A stretch of 64,000 nt of DNA, taken from the NCBI RefSeq assembly GCF_007004725.1, contig NZ_ML660161.1, positions 669,122-733,121 on the forward strand. The letters run 5' to 3'. Source of the stretch: Aliikangiella coralliicola (GTDB lineage Bacteria; Pseudomonadota; Gammaproteobacteria; Enterobacterales; Kangiellaceae). Below the pieces are notes generated by a model. It was given only the letters and a program-made list of their open reading frames with translations, made no database searches and was not told the origin of the DNA. Positions 17,653-26,825 of the stretch are shown here, piece after piece; the stretch's first letter is position 1; each line of letters opens with the position of its first letter. A program made the translations under genes and the position numbers.

Positions 17653-18077
17653 CTTGCTATCACTTTTGGAATCTTTATCACCACTAACTTTACATCTGTT
17701 TTGACAATACCTGCCAATTGTTTGTGTTAAATGCTCCAGTATGGTGCTGGCCCGACCACAGGAGTAGTCTAGCCGAATTCCCACTAGTAAATAAAATCTC
17801 CCCAAACTGTAATCCCCATTTATGAATCCAATGTGAAATCCTGCGTTAAATTCACGCAAAAAAGATTTTTACCTAATTTTATGAGCGAAATCTCAAATAT
17901 TTATGTGGATTTATATCCTTTAATATCAATAGGTTAGTCGAATTTATCTCAATTTATTCGATTTCCGGTATCCCAAGCGGTATTGTCGATACTGTTCTCG
18001 CCAATTCTCATCTAGAGAGGCGATGAAAGAACACTTTATTCACTTTTTTAAAGCACAAACACGGTTGGAGGATTAAG
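17653..18077. other. Intergenic region upstream of the toxin-antitoxin pair
   Basis: About 425 bases. A 71-codon minus-strand frame at 17644-17859 overlaps the terminator hairpin and lacks a ribosome binding site, so it is not called. Near 17966-17992, GGTAT occurs twice and the second copy is part of GTAT-tgtcg-ATAC. This is a possible operator for the HigA-like antitoxin because it lies about 90 bases before the toxin start, but it was not verified. Confidence 0.35.
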
Positions 18078-18341
18078 TTGAAAGTTGTCGCCACCAATAA
18101 GATTAAGGATGCTCAGCTGCGTTACCCGGCTGCTCATAAGCAACTTGAAGGCTGGTATCAAATTCTCCACGAGGGGAATTTTTACTCAGACCGAGCTTTA
18201 CGAGCAACATTTGGAGACATGCGTGGATTCAGCTATCAGTACAAGTTTCCCGTTCCAGGAACAACGTTACTCGTCCATACACTTATTAATTTTGAATCAC
18301 AAGTCGCCTTTATCGAAACGATAAAGCCCGGAAACCATTAG
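18078..18341 (+). CDS. higB: HigB-type mRNA interferase toxin
   Basis: 87 residues, RelE/HigB fold. The N-terminus KVVATNKIKDAQLRYPAAHKQ and the segment LEGWYQILHEGNF match the HigB family pattern (small-residue start, a W-Y in the first helix, then a core of strands ending FIETIKP). HigB toxins cleave translated mRNA at the ribosome. The start is a TTG at 18078 preceded by GGAGGA, which would keep synthesis moderate. The antitoxin starts 12 bases after the stop. The toxin-first order is characteristic of higBA. Confidence 0.85.
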   Translation: MKVVATNKIKDAQLRYPAAHKQLEGWYQILHEGNFYSDRALRATFGDMRGFSYQYKFPVPGTTLLVHTLINFESQVAFIETIKPGNH

Positions 18342-18353
18342 AGGAATATCGAA

Positions 18354-18761
18354 ATGCAAGAAGCACTGGAAAGAGCAGTACAACACTGGAATATGGTTGC
18401 TCCAGTGGTTGACACTCCAAAAACCCCCGAAGATTATGAAACACTATTGTCTAATCTTAAGTCAACAATGGAATTAGTAGAAAATCGCCCGAATAGTCCA
18501 TTGGCTGGACTGATTAAGGCAATGTCACGAGCAGCACAAGAATATGAAGGATCATTTCTGTATGAGCAACAGGGTGGAGCACTGCTTGCACTGAGATATT
18601 TGATTAAGTTGCACAATATTAAACAGTCGGACTTGAAGGAAATTGGTAGTCAGGGCGTTGTCTCTGAAATCCTGAATGGTAAACGCTCTTTGACTTTACG
18701 TCATGTGCGCGAACTATCTAAAAGATTTAACGTGTCTCCAAATACATTTATTGATTCGTAG
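18354..18761 (+). CDS. higA: HigA-type antitoxin with helix-turn-helix
   Basis: 135 residues. The C-terminal half is an XRE-like helix-turn-helix (LIKLHNIKQSDLKEIGS, then SEILNGKRSLTLRHVRELSKRF, about 82-128). The N-terminal half is helical and probably neutralises the toxin. It is longer than the roughly 100-residue E. coli-type antitoxin and matches the group with TPEDYE near the start. GAGGAATATC precedes the ATG. It is expected to bind its own promoter upstream of higB and repress the pair. The two genes sit alone, in an accessory patch between conserved regions. Confidence 0.87.
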   Translation: MQEALERAVQHWNMVAPVVDTPKTPEDYETLLSNLKSTMELVENRPNSPLAGLIKAMSRAAQEYEGSFLYEQQGGALLALRYLIKLHNIKQSDLKEIGSQGVVSEILNGKRSLTLRHVRELSKRFNVSPNTFIDS

Positions 18762-19083
18762 ATTATCGCTTTTCCACGGGGGATAGTTATATCCCCCGGG
18801 CTGACTCTCTATTTACCTTCTTCATGGCGTTTGAATTCTGTTGCTATTTTTGCCTGCTAAAAAATTCGATTTACAATCGCCTAATGCTTATGAATTTTTG
18901 AGATATTTCAAAAATAAAATCTCAAATAATTAAGTACACTTGTACAAAAATTGCTTCTCTTCGCATGTTGCGATTTTAATCGAAAATCTCGCTGATCAAT
19001 CTTCCCAAAGAAAGTTTTCTTTGCATAATAAATTTACTGGTTGCTGTTTTTTTGACCAGTTAACTTCAAATGGAAAATATACC
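18762..19083. other. Intergenic region between antitoxin gene and the inverted-repeat element
   Basis: About 320 bases, AT-rich. Just after the antitoxin stop, CCACGGGGGATAGTTATATCCCCCGGG near 18774-18800 contains a strong imperfect palindrome (GGGGGATA/TATCCCCC) that may act as terminator or regulatory site. No gene is supported. Confidence 0.45.
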
Positions 19084-19314
19084 TAACCTGAGTTCGGGAT
19101 AAGAAAAGCCAGAAAGTCTTTAAATTTTAAAGCATCATTAAAATACCGCTCAATATTGTTGGTAGAACAATCTAAAAAATTCGGTCAGTGCGAGGAGCTG
19201 AGCGGATATCAAGGTGAGGTTGCGTGGTAATAGCGAGCTATTGGCAGCAAACTCAACGCTGAGAGCCGATTAAATCCTTGTGCTGGATGGCTGTTCTTAT
19301 CCCGAACTCAGGTT
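19084..19314. mobile_element. 231-bp element with terminal inverted repeats: MITE or internally deleted IS remnant
   Basis: The left end at 19084 reads TAACCTGAGTTCGGGATAAG and the right end at about 19314 is its exact reverse complement. The two ends agree over at least 22 bases and, with one mismatch, over about 28. Direct repeats of ACCT (possibly TACCT) flank it. The interior has no open frame for a transposase. The ends look like those of a bacterial IS, so the element is either a MITE mobilised in trans or a remnant. It ends about 6 bases before the ribosome binding site of the subtilase gene. Confidence 0.8.
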
Positions 19315-19333
19315 ACCTACACAGGAGATTATA

Positions 19334-21517
19334 ATGAAAACGACAGCACGTTATAGCAGTAGGTTGTACCGCCAATTAAGCAGATGGGTTTCGTTAGCAA
19401 TATTACTATTCGCTCACGTTTTAACCGTTAGTGCAGATGTAAAAGAAACGCCAATCAATTTTCAACCAGCTGCATTCTCTCAATTATCAAACGCCAATCA
19501 GTTGATTGTTAAGTTTAAAAACAACGCAAACTCTGGGACATTCAGCCAGGCCCAAATCCTTAACAGGGTTCAAGCCATTAACCAGGAGCTGAGTATTTCT
19601 TTAGAATTAAAACGAACCATGGGATCTGGTGCGCAATTATTTACCTTAGACACAAGTTCAATAAATAATATTAGTATGGATAATGTCATTACTCAGCTCT
19701 CGAAGCGTAGTGACATAGAATACGCCGTGCCCAACATCCGGCTGTACACGATGGCAACGCCAAATGACACCCGTTATAACGAACAGTGGCATTATTATGA
19801 GGCAACCGGTGGCATTAATATGCCACCTGCATGGGATATTAACGAGGGTAACGGAGTCATTGTGGCAGTTATTGATACTGGTTACCGCCCACACGTTGAT
19901 CTGGTGGCCAATATCGTCGGCGGCTACGATTTTATTTCAGATAGCGGCACTGCAAGAGATGGTGATGGTAGAGATTCCGACGCCAGTGACGAAGGTGATT
20001 GGTTTGGGCTTTTTGAGTGCCCCGGAGCACTATTTTTCCAGATGGATAGTAGTTGGCATGGCACTCACGTAGCAGGAACAATCAGCGCAGTCACTAATAA
20101 CAGTCTTGGTGTGGCAGGAATTGCGCCGAAAGCAAAAGTTTTGCCCGTGCGTGTTTTGGGCAAGTGTGGCGGGACACTGGATGATATTCAAGACGGAATG
20201 CTTTGGGCTGCAGGGCTCTCGGTACCAGGAATTCCCGCCAATCCCAATCCTGCACAGGTTATCAATTTGAGTTTAGGTGGACAGTCTGCCTGTGATGCTT
20301 CAATGCAGGACGTGGTTAACCAGGTTGTTGCAGCAGGAACAACCGTGGTAGCAGCTGCGGGTAATAGTAGTGCTGATGCTTCGGGATTTACCCCCGCCAG
20401 CTGTAATAATGTGGTGACCATCGCGGCCACTAATCGAAGTGGCGGTCGTGCCAGCTATTCCAATTTCGGTAGTGTCGTAGAAGTGGCTGCTCCAGGCGGA
20501 GAAACAGCTTCCGGCGCTTCCAATGGCGTTTTATCAACACTCAATACTGGTACGCAAACACCTGAAAATGATAACTATGAGTTTTACCAGGGAACCAGTA
20601 TGGCATCGCCTCATGCCGCAGGTGTCGCGGCACTTTTATATAGTCATCAATCGACGATAACACCTGCCCAGGTTAATCAAACACTCATTGATACTGCGCG
20701 AAGCTTCCCCGCTAGTTGTAGCGGTTGCGGCGCAGGAATTATCGACGCGGCCGCAGCGCTTGCGTCATTAAATGGAACCAATCAGCCACCGAATGCTGCT
20801 TTCAGTTTTGCAGCCAACTTGCTCAGTGTCAGTTTTACAGATGGTAGTTCGGATTCTGACGGAAGTATCGTTAGCTGGAGTTGGGATTTTGGCGATACAA
20901 ACAGCGCGTCAACCCAAAACCCGGTGCACAGCTATGCCAGTGCCGGTACTTATAGCGTCACGTTAACCGTCACTGATAATGAAGGTGCGCAAGATTCAAC
21001 CACGCAAAATGTGACGGTCAGTGATTCAAGCAACCAACCACCTCAAGCAGCGTTTACTTACAGCGCTAATAACCTTGACATATCGTTTACTGATCAAAGT
21101 TCTGACGCCGATGGAAACATTGTTGGATGGAGCTGGGATTTTGGTGACAGTAACAACGCTTCTTCTCAAAACCCAAATCATTCCTATGCTACTGCCGGAA
21201 CTTATACCGTGACGTTAACTGTTACCGACGATGATGGTGCTCAAAGTTCAACGAGCCAACAAGTGACTGTGACTGCGCCTCCAGCAAACATTAATTTGAC
21301 GGTTTCAACGGTTTCTATCTGGATATTTACTCAGGTCAGTTTAAATTGGAATGGGGCGACTGGAACAAACATTGATATCTATGAAAATGGCTCTTTATAT
21401 ACCACGACGGCTAATGATGGAGCATGGTCCGAGTGGCGGATCGGAACTGTTAACTCTACGTTCAAAGTGTGCGAAGCAGGAACTTCAAACTGTTCTGATG
21501 ATGTCCCAAGTAATTAG
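19334..21517 (+). CDS. Secreted subtilisin-like serine protease with two PKD domains
   Basis: 727 residues from the ATG at 19334, which has ACAGGAG six bases upstream. An in-frame GTG at 19280 lies inside the inverted-repeat element and is rejected. Signal peptide (ending about residue 34), inhibitor-type prodomain (about 45-135), S8 catalytic domain with D181 (VIDTGYRPH), H242 (HGTHVAG) and S422 (GTSMASPH), two PKD domains each with WDFGD (about 480-565 and 570-650), and a C-terminal beta-sandwich with a Cys pair. The two PKD repeats are close copies. Expected to be an exported degradative protease of the kind found in marine bacteria. Expression may now depend on the mobile element placed directly upstream. 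Confidence 0.95.
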   Translation: MKTTARYSSRLYRQLSRWVSLAILLFAHVLTVSADVKETPINFQPAAFSQLSNANQLIVKFKNNANSGTFSQAQILNRVQAINQELSISLELKRTMGSGAQLFTLDTSSINNISMDNVITQLSKRSDIEYAVPNIRLYTMATPNDTRYNEQWHYYEATGGINMPPAWDINEGNGVIVAVIDTGYRPHVDLVANIVGGYDFISDSGTARDGDGRDSDASDEGDWFGLFECPGALFFQMDSSWHGTHVAGTISAVTNNSLGVAGIAPKAKVLPVRVLGKCGGTLDDIQDGMLWAAGLSVPGIPANPNPAQVINLSLGGQSACDASMQDVVNQVVAAGTTVVAAAGNSSADASGFTPASCNNVVTIAATNRSGGRASYSNFGSVVEVAAPGGETASGASNGVLSTLNTGTQTPENDNYEFYQGTSMASPHAAGVAALLYSHQSTITPAQVNQTLIDTARSFPASCSGCGAGIIDAAAALASLNGTNQPPNAAFSFAANLLSVSFTDGSSDSDGSIVSWSWDFGDTNSASTQNPVHSYASAGTYSVTLTVTDNEGAQDSTTQNVTVSDSSNQPPQAAFTYSANNLDISFTDQSSDADGNIVGWSWDFGDSNNASSQNPNHSYATAGTYTVTLTVTDDDGAQSSTSQQVTVTAPPANINLTVSTVSIWIFTQVSLNWNGATGTNIDIYENGSLYTTTANDGAWSEWRIGTVNSTFKVCEAGTSNCSDDVPSN

Positions 21518-21557
21518 CCTACTTTAGGTTGCCTTAATTGACAGACGTTGTTCATTA

Positions 21558-21588
21558 TGAAGGAGTCAATTGACTCCTTCATCTTTTC
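21558..21588 (+). terminator. Terminator after the subtilase gene
   Basis: A 24-base perfect palindrome with arms TGAAGGAGTCAA and TTGACTCCTTCA, followed by TCTTTTCT, 40 bases after the protease stop. A good Rho-independent terminator. Confidence 0.8.
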
Positions 21589-21790
21589 TGTTCGAAGTTT
21601 TCATAAATCATACGCCCATATTTTAAGTTGTAAGATCATCTAAAGTTCTAAAATTATTTTGAATAGTTTTTTACGACTGGCAGTAGTTTGAAGGATTTTG
21701 TTTTTGACAATACAATGAAGTGAAAAATAGGATGTTTCGAAAATAAACTATTCTTATGCCACATGAATTTTCTATTTTGAGGGCTAAACT

Positions 21791-22231
21791 ATGATACTTT
21801 CACCTATTGAACCCGACGACTTTAAAATTTGGCAAGATATGCGCAAAGCGTTATATCAAAGTTGTGATGAAGATTTTCTTGAAGATGAACTCATTAAAAT
21901 TAACCAGCGTTCAGACTGGTTTTGTTATCTGATCAAAGACGTCTATGGAGAAATGATTGGAATGGTCGAGTTATCTTCTCGAAATGTTGTTGATGGATGT
22001 TTAAGTAGCCCTGTTGCCTACCTTGAAGGTTTGTACTTACTGCCAGAATATCGAGCGAAAGGAATCGGTCGACAAGTGATTCAGCTTGTTCTTCAGTGGA
22101 GTAAATCAAATGGTTTTTCAGAGTTAGCCACTGATACCGAATTAACCAACACCAAGGCTCAAAAGTTTTATAGCATGCTTGGCTTTGAGGAAGTTGATAG
22201 GGTTGTTGAATATCGAATTCAAGTTAAATAA
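21791..22231 (+). CDS. GNAT acetyltransferase resembling aminoglycoside 6'-N-acetyltransferases
   Basis: 146 residues, the length of AAC(6')-I enzymes. Features seen in that group: an IWQDMRKALYQ segment near the N-terminus, SSPVAYLEGLYLLPEYRAKGIGRQVI with the acetyl-CoA loop (about 75-100), ELATDTELTNTKAQKFYSMLGF (about 115-136) and the end EEVDRVVEYRI. These enzymes acetylate aminoglycosides at the 6' amino group using acetyl-CoA. Whether this one confers resistance or has another amine substrate cannot be told from sequence. The gene stands alone with its own terminator, next to the toxin-antitoxin and mobile-element patch. Confidence 0.8.
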   Translation: MILSPIEPDDFKIWQDMRKALYQSCDEDFLEDELIKINQRSDWFCYLIKDVYGEMIGMVELSSRNVVDGCLSSPVAYLEGLYLLPEYRAKGIGRQVIQLVLQWSKSNGFSELATDTELTNTKAQKFYSMLGFEEVDRVVEYRIQVK

Positions 22232-22249
22232 TGTTAAACGTAACCTGAT

Positions 22250-22272
22250 CAACTTTGCATAAAGTTGGACTT
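22250..22272 (+). terminator. Probable terminator after the acetyltransferase gene
   Basis: Hairpin CAACTTT-gcat-AAAGTTG followed by GACTTTTAAA, 18 bases after the stop codon. The stem has only two G-C pairs, so it is weak. Confidence 0.5.
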
Positions 22273-22523
22273 TTAAAAATATTCAGGGCGTGTTAATCCA
22301 AATAATTTCAACGAGCCTTAATTACCTATTATCTCCTATTCCAATTTGAAATATTACTGTAAAAAAATCGACATATTGTCGAAACAAATCTCAACTATCC
22401 TGCTCTTCGTTCACAAATAAATCATCGAACTTCCACAATTAAAATTATTACAAAGCTCAATTGCGGAGTCCTTGTTCGGTTGTTCGATTTCCTAACTTTA
22501 ATCATTCACATTGGAGTGAACCC

Positions 22524-24101
22524 ATGAAATTTACTAGAACCGTTATGTCTGGTCTTGTGACATTTGCTGTTGCATCCGGTTCATACGCGAGTGTTTTGCC
22601 TGACTATCAACAGCAGAGTAATTGGTATGTTGATTCGCAAAATATTATTAACCAAAAACAGCAGCAACAACCATCCAACCGTGCTAAGAATGTCATCTTG
22701 TTTGTCGGGGACGGAATGGGGATTTCAACTTTAACTGCCTCACGAATATTAGAAGGCCAATTAGCCGGAAATTCAGGTGAAGAAAATTTATTAAGTTTTG
22801 AAAAATTCCCCTACACAGCACTGGTAAAAACATACAATGTTGATGCCCAAACGCCTGATTCTGCAGGAACTATGACAGCGATGATGTCTGGTATTAAAAC
22901 CGATGTTGGTGTTATCGGTGTCGATGAAGATGTGGTGCGTCGTGACTGTTCCACATCTGCCGGAAACGAAGTTGTGACTGCGCTTGAGCTGGCCGAAATT
23001 AAAGGGCTGTCCACAGGCATCATATCAACTGCTCGCCTTACTCATGCGACGCCGGCTGCTACTTACGCCAAGAGCGTTGAGCGTGGTTGGGAAGACAATG
23101 ACGACATGCAAGATGTGACAGGAGGTTGTAAAGATATTGCCGATCAGTTTGTTAATTTTGAAGCCAATCTGGAAGCGCGTTTTGTTGGTATCGATGTCGA
23201 CGGAATAGAAGTTGCTATGGGTGGCGGACGCCGTAATTTCTTACCTAAAGATCCCGCTTTTAACTCAGCCGATGCGGTCAGTAGTACCGAAGGTGACAGA
23301 ACGGATGAGAGAGACCTGACTGCTGAGTGGCAAGAAAAATATGAAAATGGCGTTTATATCATTGATCAAACGGGCTTTGATGCAATCGACCCGGAAACCA
23401 CAGAAAGAGTTTTCGGCTTGTTTAATGAGTCTCACATGCAATACGAAGCGGATCGTGCCAACGACGTTGCTGGTGAGCCTTCTCTTAGCGAAATGACTGA
23501 AAAAGCGGTTAAGCTTCTCGATAACAATGAAAAAGGTTTTTTCTTGATGGTTGAGAGCGGTCGTATTGACCATGGACACCATGCTGGTAGTGCGTCAACT
23601 GCGCTAACCGATACGATTGAATTTGCCAAAGCGGTTCAGACTGCAGTTGATAACACCAACCCAGAAGAAACACTCATTATCGTCACTGCGGATCACAGCC
23701 ACGTAATGACGATCGGTGGTTATCCAAAACGCGGCAACCCTATTTTGGGTAAAGTAGTTGCGGTTGGGAAAACAGAGCCGTCATTAGCTGATGATGGACT
23801 GCCCTACACGACTTTGGGTTACACCAATGGCCGTGGTTTTCGAGACCTTGGTGCAGAGACCAATGGTGATGCTAGCTACAGTGAAGATCCTGTTGCAGGT
23901 CGAGTTGATTTGACCGGTGTTGATACTCAGCAACCTGGATTTCACCAGGAAACAACAGTTCCAAAAGGATCTGAAACTCATGCCGGTGAAGATATTACCA
24001 TTCACGCGATTGGTCCCGGGGCGCACCGTGTTCAAGGTGTCGTTGAGCAAAGTGTTGTTTTCCACGTAATTAACCGAGCTCTCGGGCTAATTGCAGAGTA
24101 A
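22524..24101 (+). CDS. Alkaline phosphatase (PhoA family), exported
   Basis: 525 residues from the ATG at 22524, chosen because GGAG lies eight bases upstream and a signal peptide follows (MKFTRTVMSGLVTFAVASG). The frame is open to a GTG at 22461, rejected. Metal and catalytic motifs of the family: ILFVGDGMG, TPDSAGTMTAMMSG with nucleophile S113, THATPAA, MVESGRIDHGHH and IIVTADHSH. These are two-metal enzymes that hydrolyse phosphomonoesters in the periplasm or outside the cell. It is followed 14 bases later by a close paralogue, so the two form a tandem duplication. I see no convincing Pho box upstream. Confidence 0.95.
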   Translation: MKFTRTVMSGLVTFAVASGSYASVLPDYQQQSNWYVDSQNIINQKQQQQPSNRAKNVILFVGDGMGISTLTASRILEGQLAGNSGEENLLSFEKFPYTALVKTYNVDAQTPDSAGTMTAMMSGIKTDVGVIGVDEDVVRRDCSTSAGNEVVTALELAEIKGLSTGIISTARLTHATPAATYAKSVERGWEDNDDMQDVTGGCKDIADQFVNFEANLEARFVGIDVDGIEVAMGGGRRNFLPKDPAFNSADAVSSTEGDRTDERDLTAEWQEKYENGVYIIDQTGFDAIDPETTERVFGLFNESHMQYEADRANDVAGEPSLSEMTEKAVKLLDNNEKGFFLMVESGRIDHGHHAGSASTALTDTIEFAKAVQTAVDNTNPEETLIIVTADHSHVMTIGGYPKRGNPILGKVVAVGKTEPSLADDGLPYTTLGYTNGRGFRDLGAETNGDASYSEDPVAGRVDLTGVDTQQPGFHQETTVPKGSETHAGEDITIHAIGPGAHRVQGVVEQSVVFHVINRALGLIAE

Positions 24102-24115
24102 AGAGGAATTTAAAA

Positions 24116-25933
24116 ATGAATAAGTTAATGACTTCAGTAGTTGCTGTATCTGCTGCGCTAAGCCTGGGTGGTTGTGTTGATGATGGTGACGATGGCACTA
24201 ATGGTGTAAACGGTTTGAATAGTTTGGTGTCACAAACTGTACTAGCGATCGGCGATGCTGATTGCCGGAACGGAGGCCTTAAAATTGATTCTGGCCTTGA
24301 TGATAACAACAATAATCAACTGGATGCGACCGAAATTGATGACACGAATCTGGTTTGTAATCCGCCGATTACCCAATTGTCTCAACAGGAAGTATTAAAT
24401 AATACCAACAATTCCTGGTATATCGATTCTGCGCAAAAAGTTGAGTTGGCTGAAGAAAGTTTACAGGAAGTGATTAAACAGCGTGGTGGGGCGAAAAACA
24501 TTATTTTATTTGTCGGCGACGGAATGGGTGCGTCAACGGTTACTGCTGCGAGAATTCTGGATGGTCAGAATAAAGGCATGCAGGGCGAAGAAAATAATTT
24601 GAGTTTTGACGCTTTTCCATTTTCAGGTTTAGCTAAAACTTATAACGTCGATGCACAAACGCCTGACTCTGCAGGTACTATGACGGCGATGATGTCTGGC
24701 ATTAAAACTGATGTTGGTGTGGTTGGTTTGAATGAAGCAGTGGTTAGAGGCGATTGTGGCAGTGCTTCAGGAATTGAACTGGCGACTGCTTTAGAATTGG
24801 CTGAAATTGCAGGCAAGTCTACCGGAATAATTTCAACAGCGCGGATCACGCACGCGACTCCCGCTGCAACTTACGCGAAATCTGCGCACCGAAACTGGGA
24901 AGATGTTTCCGACATGAAAGACGTGACCGGTGGTTGTAAAGATATTGCCGACCAATTGGTTAATTTTGAAGACAATCTCGAAGCGCGCTACGCCGGTTTG
25001 GATGTCGACGGAATTGAAGTGGTGATGGGAGGAGGGCGTCGTCATTTCCTTCCTAATGATCCCGCAGCTAATAGCCCGGATGCAGTCAGTGCCATTGAAG
25101 GAGATCGCACTGACAATCGTAACTTGATTACCGAATGGGAAGCAAAATACGCAAACGGTGTATACGTTTACGACCAGAACGGTTTTGACGCCATCGACCC
25201 AGAATCTACAGAACGTGTTTTCGGTTTGTTCAACGAATCTCACATGCAGTATGAAGCAGACAGAGCGAATGATGTGGCAGGTGAACCTTCACTGACTGAA
25301 ATGACCGAAAAAGCGATTCAGGTACTTGATAATAATCAAGAAGGTTTCTTCCTGATGGTGGAGTCGGGGCGTATCGACCATGGCCATCATGCAGGTAGTG
25401 CATACAATGCATTAACTGACACCATTGAGTTCTCAGAAGCGGTTCAAAAAGCACTAGAGATGACCAATCCTGAAGAAACACTAATTATTGTAACTGCTGA
25501 CCACAGTCACGTATTTACCATCGCAGGTTATCCTAAACGTGGCAATCCAATTCTCGGGAAAGTCGTTGCTGTTGGAAAGTCTGCGCCGGACTACTCGCTA
25601 GCTTCTGATGGTATGCCTTATACCACGGTTGGTTATACCAACGGTCCAGGGTTTCGAGATTTAGGTTTGGAAACTGATGCAGACGTATCTTATGGGACTT
25701 CAGTGACGGGCCGAGTTGACCTGACTAATGTGGATACCACGGCACCTGGTTTTCACCAGGAAGCATTGGTGCCATTTAAATGGGGTGAAACTCATGCGGG
25801 GGAGGACGTTGGTATTTATGCTTCTGGTCCCGGAGCGCACCTGGTTTCCGGCACCAATGAGCAAAGTCTGATCTTTCATGTGATGGACTTTGCCGGTGAC
25901 CTGGTTGCTAAGGCGAATGTGGTTCTAAAATAA
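24116..25933 (+). CDS. Alkaline phosphatase lipoprotein, paralogue of the upstream gene
   Basis: 605 residues. The N-terminus has a lipoprotein signal with lipobox LGGC (Cys20), then an Asp/Gly/Asn-rich region (about 21-75; VDDGDDGTNGVNG and SGLDDNNNNQLDATEID) that resembles the acidic, possibly calcium-binding lead-in found on several surface lipoproteins. The phosphatase domain (about 100-600) shares most residues with the upstream enzyme, including TPDSAGTMTA with nucleophile S185 and MVESGRIDHGHH. Acylation should tether it to a membrane, whereas its paralogue appears soluble. GAGGAATTTAAAA precedes the start; the 14-base gap implies co-transcription. Confidence 0.94.
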   Translation: MNKLMTSVVAVSAALSLGGCVDDGDDGTNGVNGLNSLVSQTVLAIGDADCRNGGLKIDSGLDDNNNNQLDATEIDDTNLVCNPPITQLSQQEVLNNTNNSWYIDSAQKVELAEESLQEVIKQRGGAKNIILFVGDGMGASTVTAARILDGQNKGMQGEENNLSFDAFPFSGLAKTYNVDAQTPDSAGTMTAMMSGIKTDVGVVGLNEAVVRGDCGSASGIELATALELAEIAGKSTGIISTARITHATPAATYAKSAHRNWEDVSDMKDVTGGCKDIADQLVNFEDNLEARYAGLDVDGIEVVMGGGRRHFLPNDPAANSPDAVSAIEGDRTDNRNLITEWEAKYANGVYVYDQNGFDAIDPESTERVFGLFNESHMQYEADRANDVAGEPSLTEMTEKAIQVLDNNQEGFFLMVESGRIDHGHHAGSAYNALTDTIEFSEAVQKALEMTNPEETLIIVTADHSHVFTIAGYPKRGNPILGKVVAVGKSAPDYSLASDGMPYTTVGYTNGPGFRDLGLETDADVSYGTSVTGRVDLTNVDTTAPGFHQEALVPFKWGETHAGEDVGIYASGPGAHLVSGTNEQSLIFHVMDFAGDLVAKANVVLK

Positions 25934-26086
25934 ATAGGGAAAAATAAACAGGGATGTTTTCCTAATGTTAAAAAACTGTCATTAAACGAATGTAGACTAG
26001 CAAAACTAAACATTCATAACCCTAAATATTGTAAGGTTATGGCGTTTAGATTAACTAAGTTATATTCGTTTTTTTGGGAGTACGGA

Positions 26087-26809
26087 GTGAAAAAAATTAT
26101 CTTGTCTATCCTGTCATTATGGCCAACTTTCACAATCGCTAATGAATGCAGCCATTCTGCTAATATTGTGGGTGTTAACTATGTCGTTAGCAAAAAAAAT
26201 GCGTTAAGCGGTGAAGTCATTTCTCAGGAGGCACTCAATTTCTGGCGTCTAAATGATCAAGTGGCTTATGAATATGCCGAAAGACAAGTGACCGAAATAT
26301 GGAATCTGGTGTCCAACGGACAAATGCGACCAGTACGTTATTTTGATGAGTATCAACACGGTATTGAGTATCAACCGATGGAAATGAATAGTGATCGTGA
26401 CTGGAGTGCGAAAAATAATATTGTCAGTAATTCTTTTCGTGATAAGTTAGTTAAGGGGCGAGCATTCGGTTTTGGTTGTGACAAAGTCGTGCGTTATAAA
26501 CAGGACAAAGTTAAGCAAACAGAAACTGAATCAAAGAAGGCAAAGTATCAGGCAGCACTAGAATGGCTGAGTAGTTATCAACTTCCTAAAAAAATCAAAA
26601 CTTCTGCTAATAATATTGTTGTTACCTGGGAAGCTAAAAAAATCATTACAGATTCAACTTTGATTAAAAAAGCGTTTACATTGAGGGAGAAATATCAAAC
26701 GATTGACTATGCCGATGTTGGTGATAGCGAGTCTGACCCAATGGTGAGCAAAATGCTCAATCATAAATTTATGAAAGCTCATTCTTCTCACGCCGGGCAT
26801 CATCATTAG
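26087..26809 (+). CDS. Secreted protein of unknown function with a His-rich tail
   Basis: 240 residues from the GTG at 26087 (GGGAG six bases upstream), giving a standard signal peptide (KKIILSILSLWPTFTIA-N). An ATG at 26039 would add 16 residues and cannot be excluded. The mature part has two Cys (NECSH and GFGCDK), many aromatic and charged residues, a helical Lys/Glu-rich stretch (about 155-185), and ends HSSHAGHHH, which could bind metal. No family recognised. It follows the tandem phosphatases by about 150 bases on the same strand but probably has its own promoter. Confidence 0.65.
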   Translation: MKKIILSILSLWPTFTIANECSHSANIVGVNYVVSKKNALSGEVISQEALNFWRLNDQVAYEYAERQVTEIWNLVSNGQMRPVRYFDEYQHGIEYQPMEMNSDRDWSAKNNIVSNSFRDKLVKGRAFGFGCDKVVRYKQDKVKQTETESKKAKYQAALEWLSSYQLPKKIKTSANNIVVTWEAKKIITDSTLIKKAFTLREKYQTIDYADVGDSESDPMVSKMLNHKFMKAHSSHAGHHH

Positions 26810-26825
26810 TTGTATGGCTTTACTT

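Noticed and set aside
17644-17859. 71-codon minus-strand frame before the toxin-antitoxin genes
   Set aside because: Its end overlaps the terminator hairpin, it has no ribosome binding site and its composition is atypical.
19280-19333. GTG start for the subtilase inside the inverted-repeat element
   Set aside because: The ATG at 19334 has ACAGGAG at ideal spacing and starts a proper signal peptide; the upstream part is mobile-element sequence.
25976-25994. Pho box near CTGTCATTAAACGAATGT upstream of the unknown secreted protein
   Set aside because: Only the first half matches CTGTCAT; the second half does not, and no such site precedes the phosphatases.
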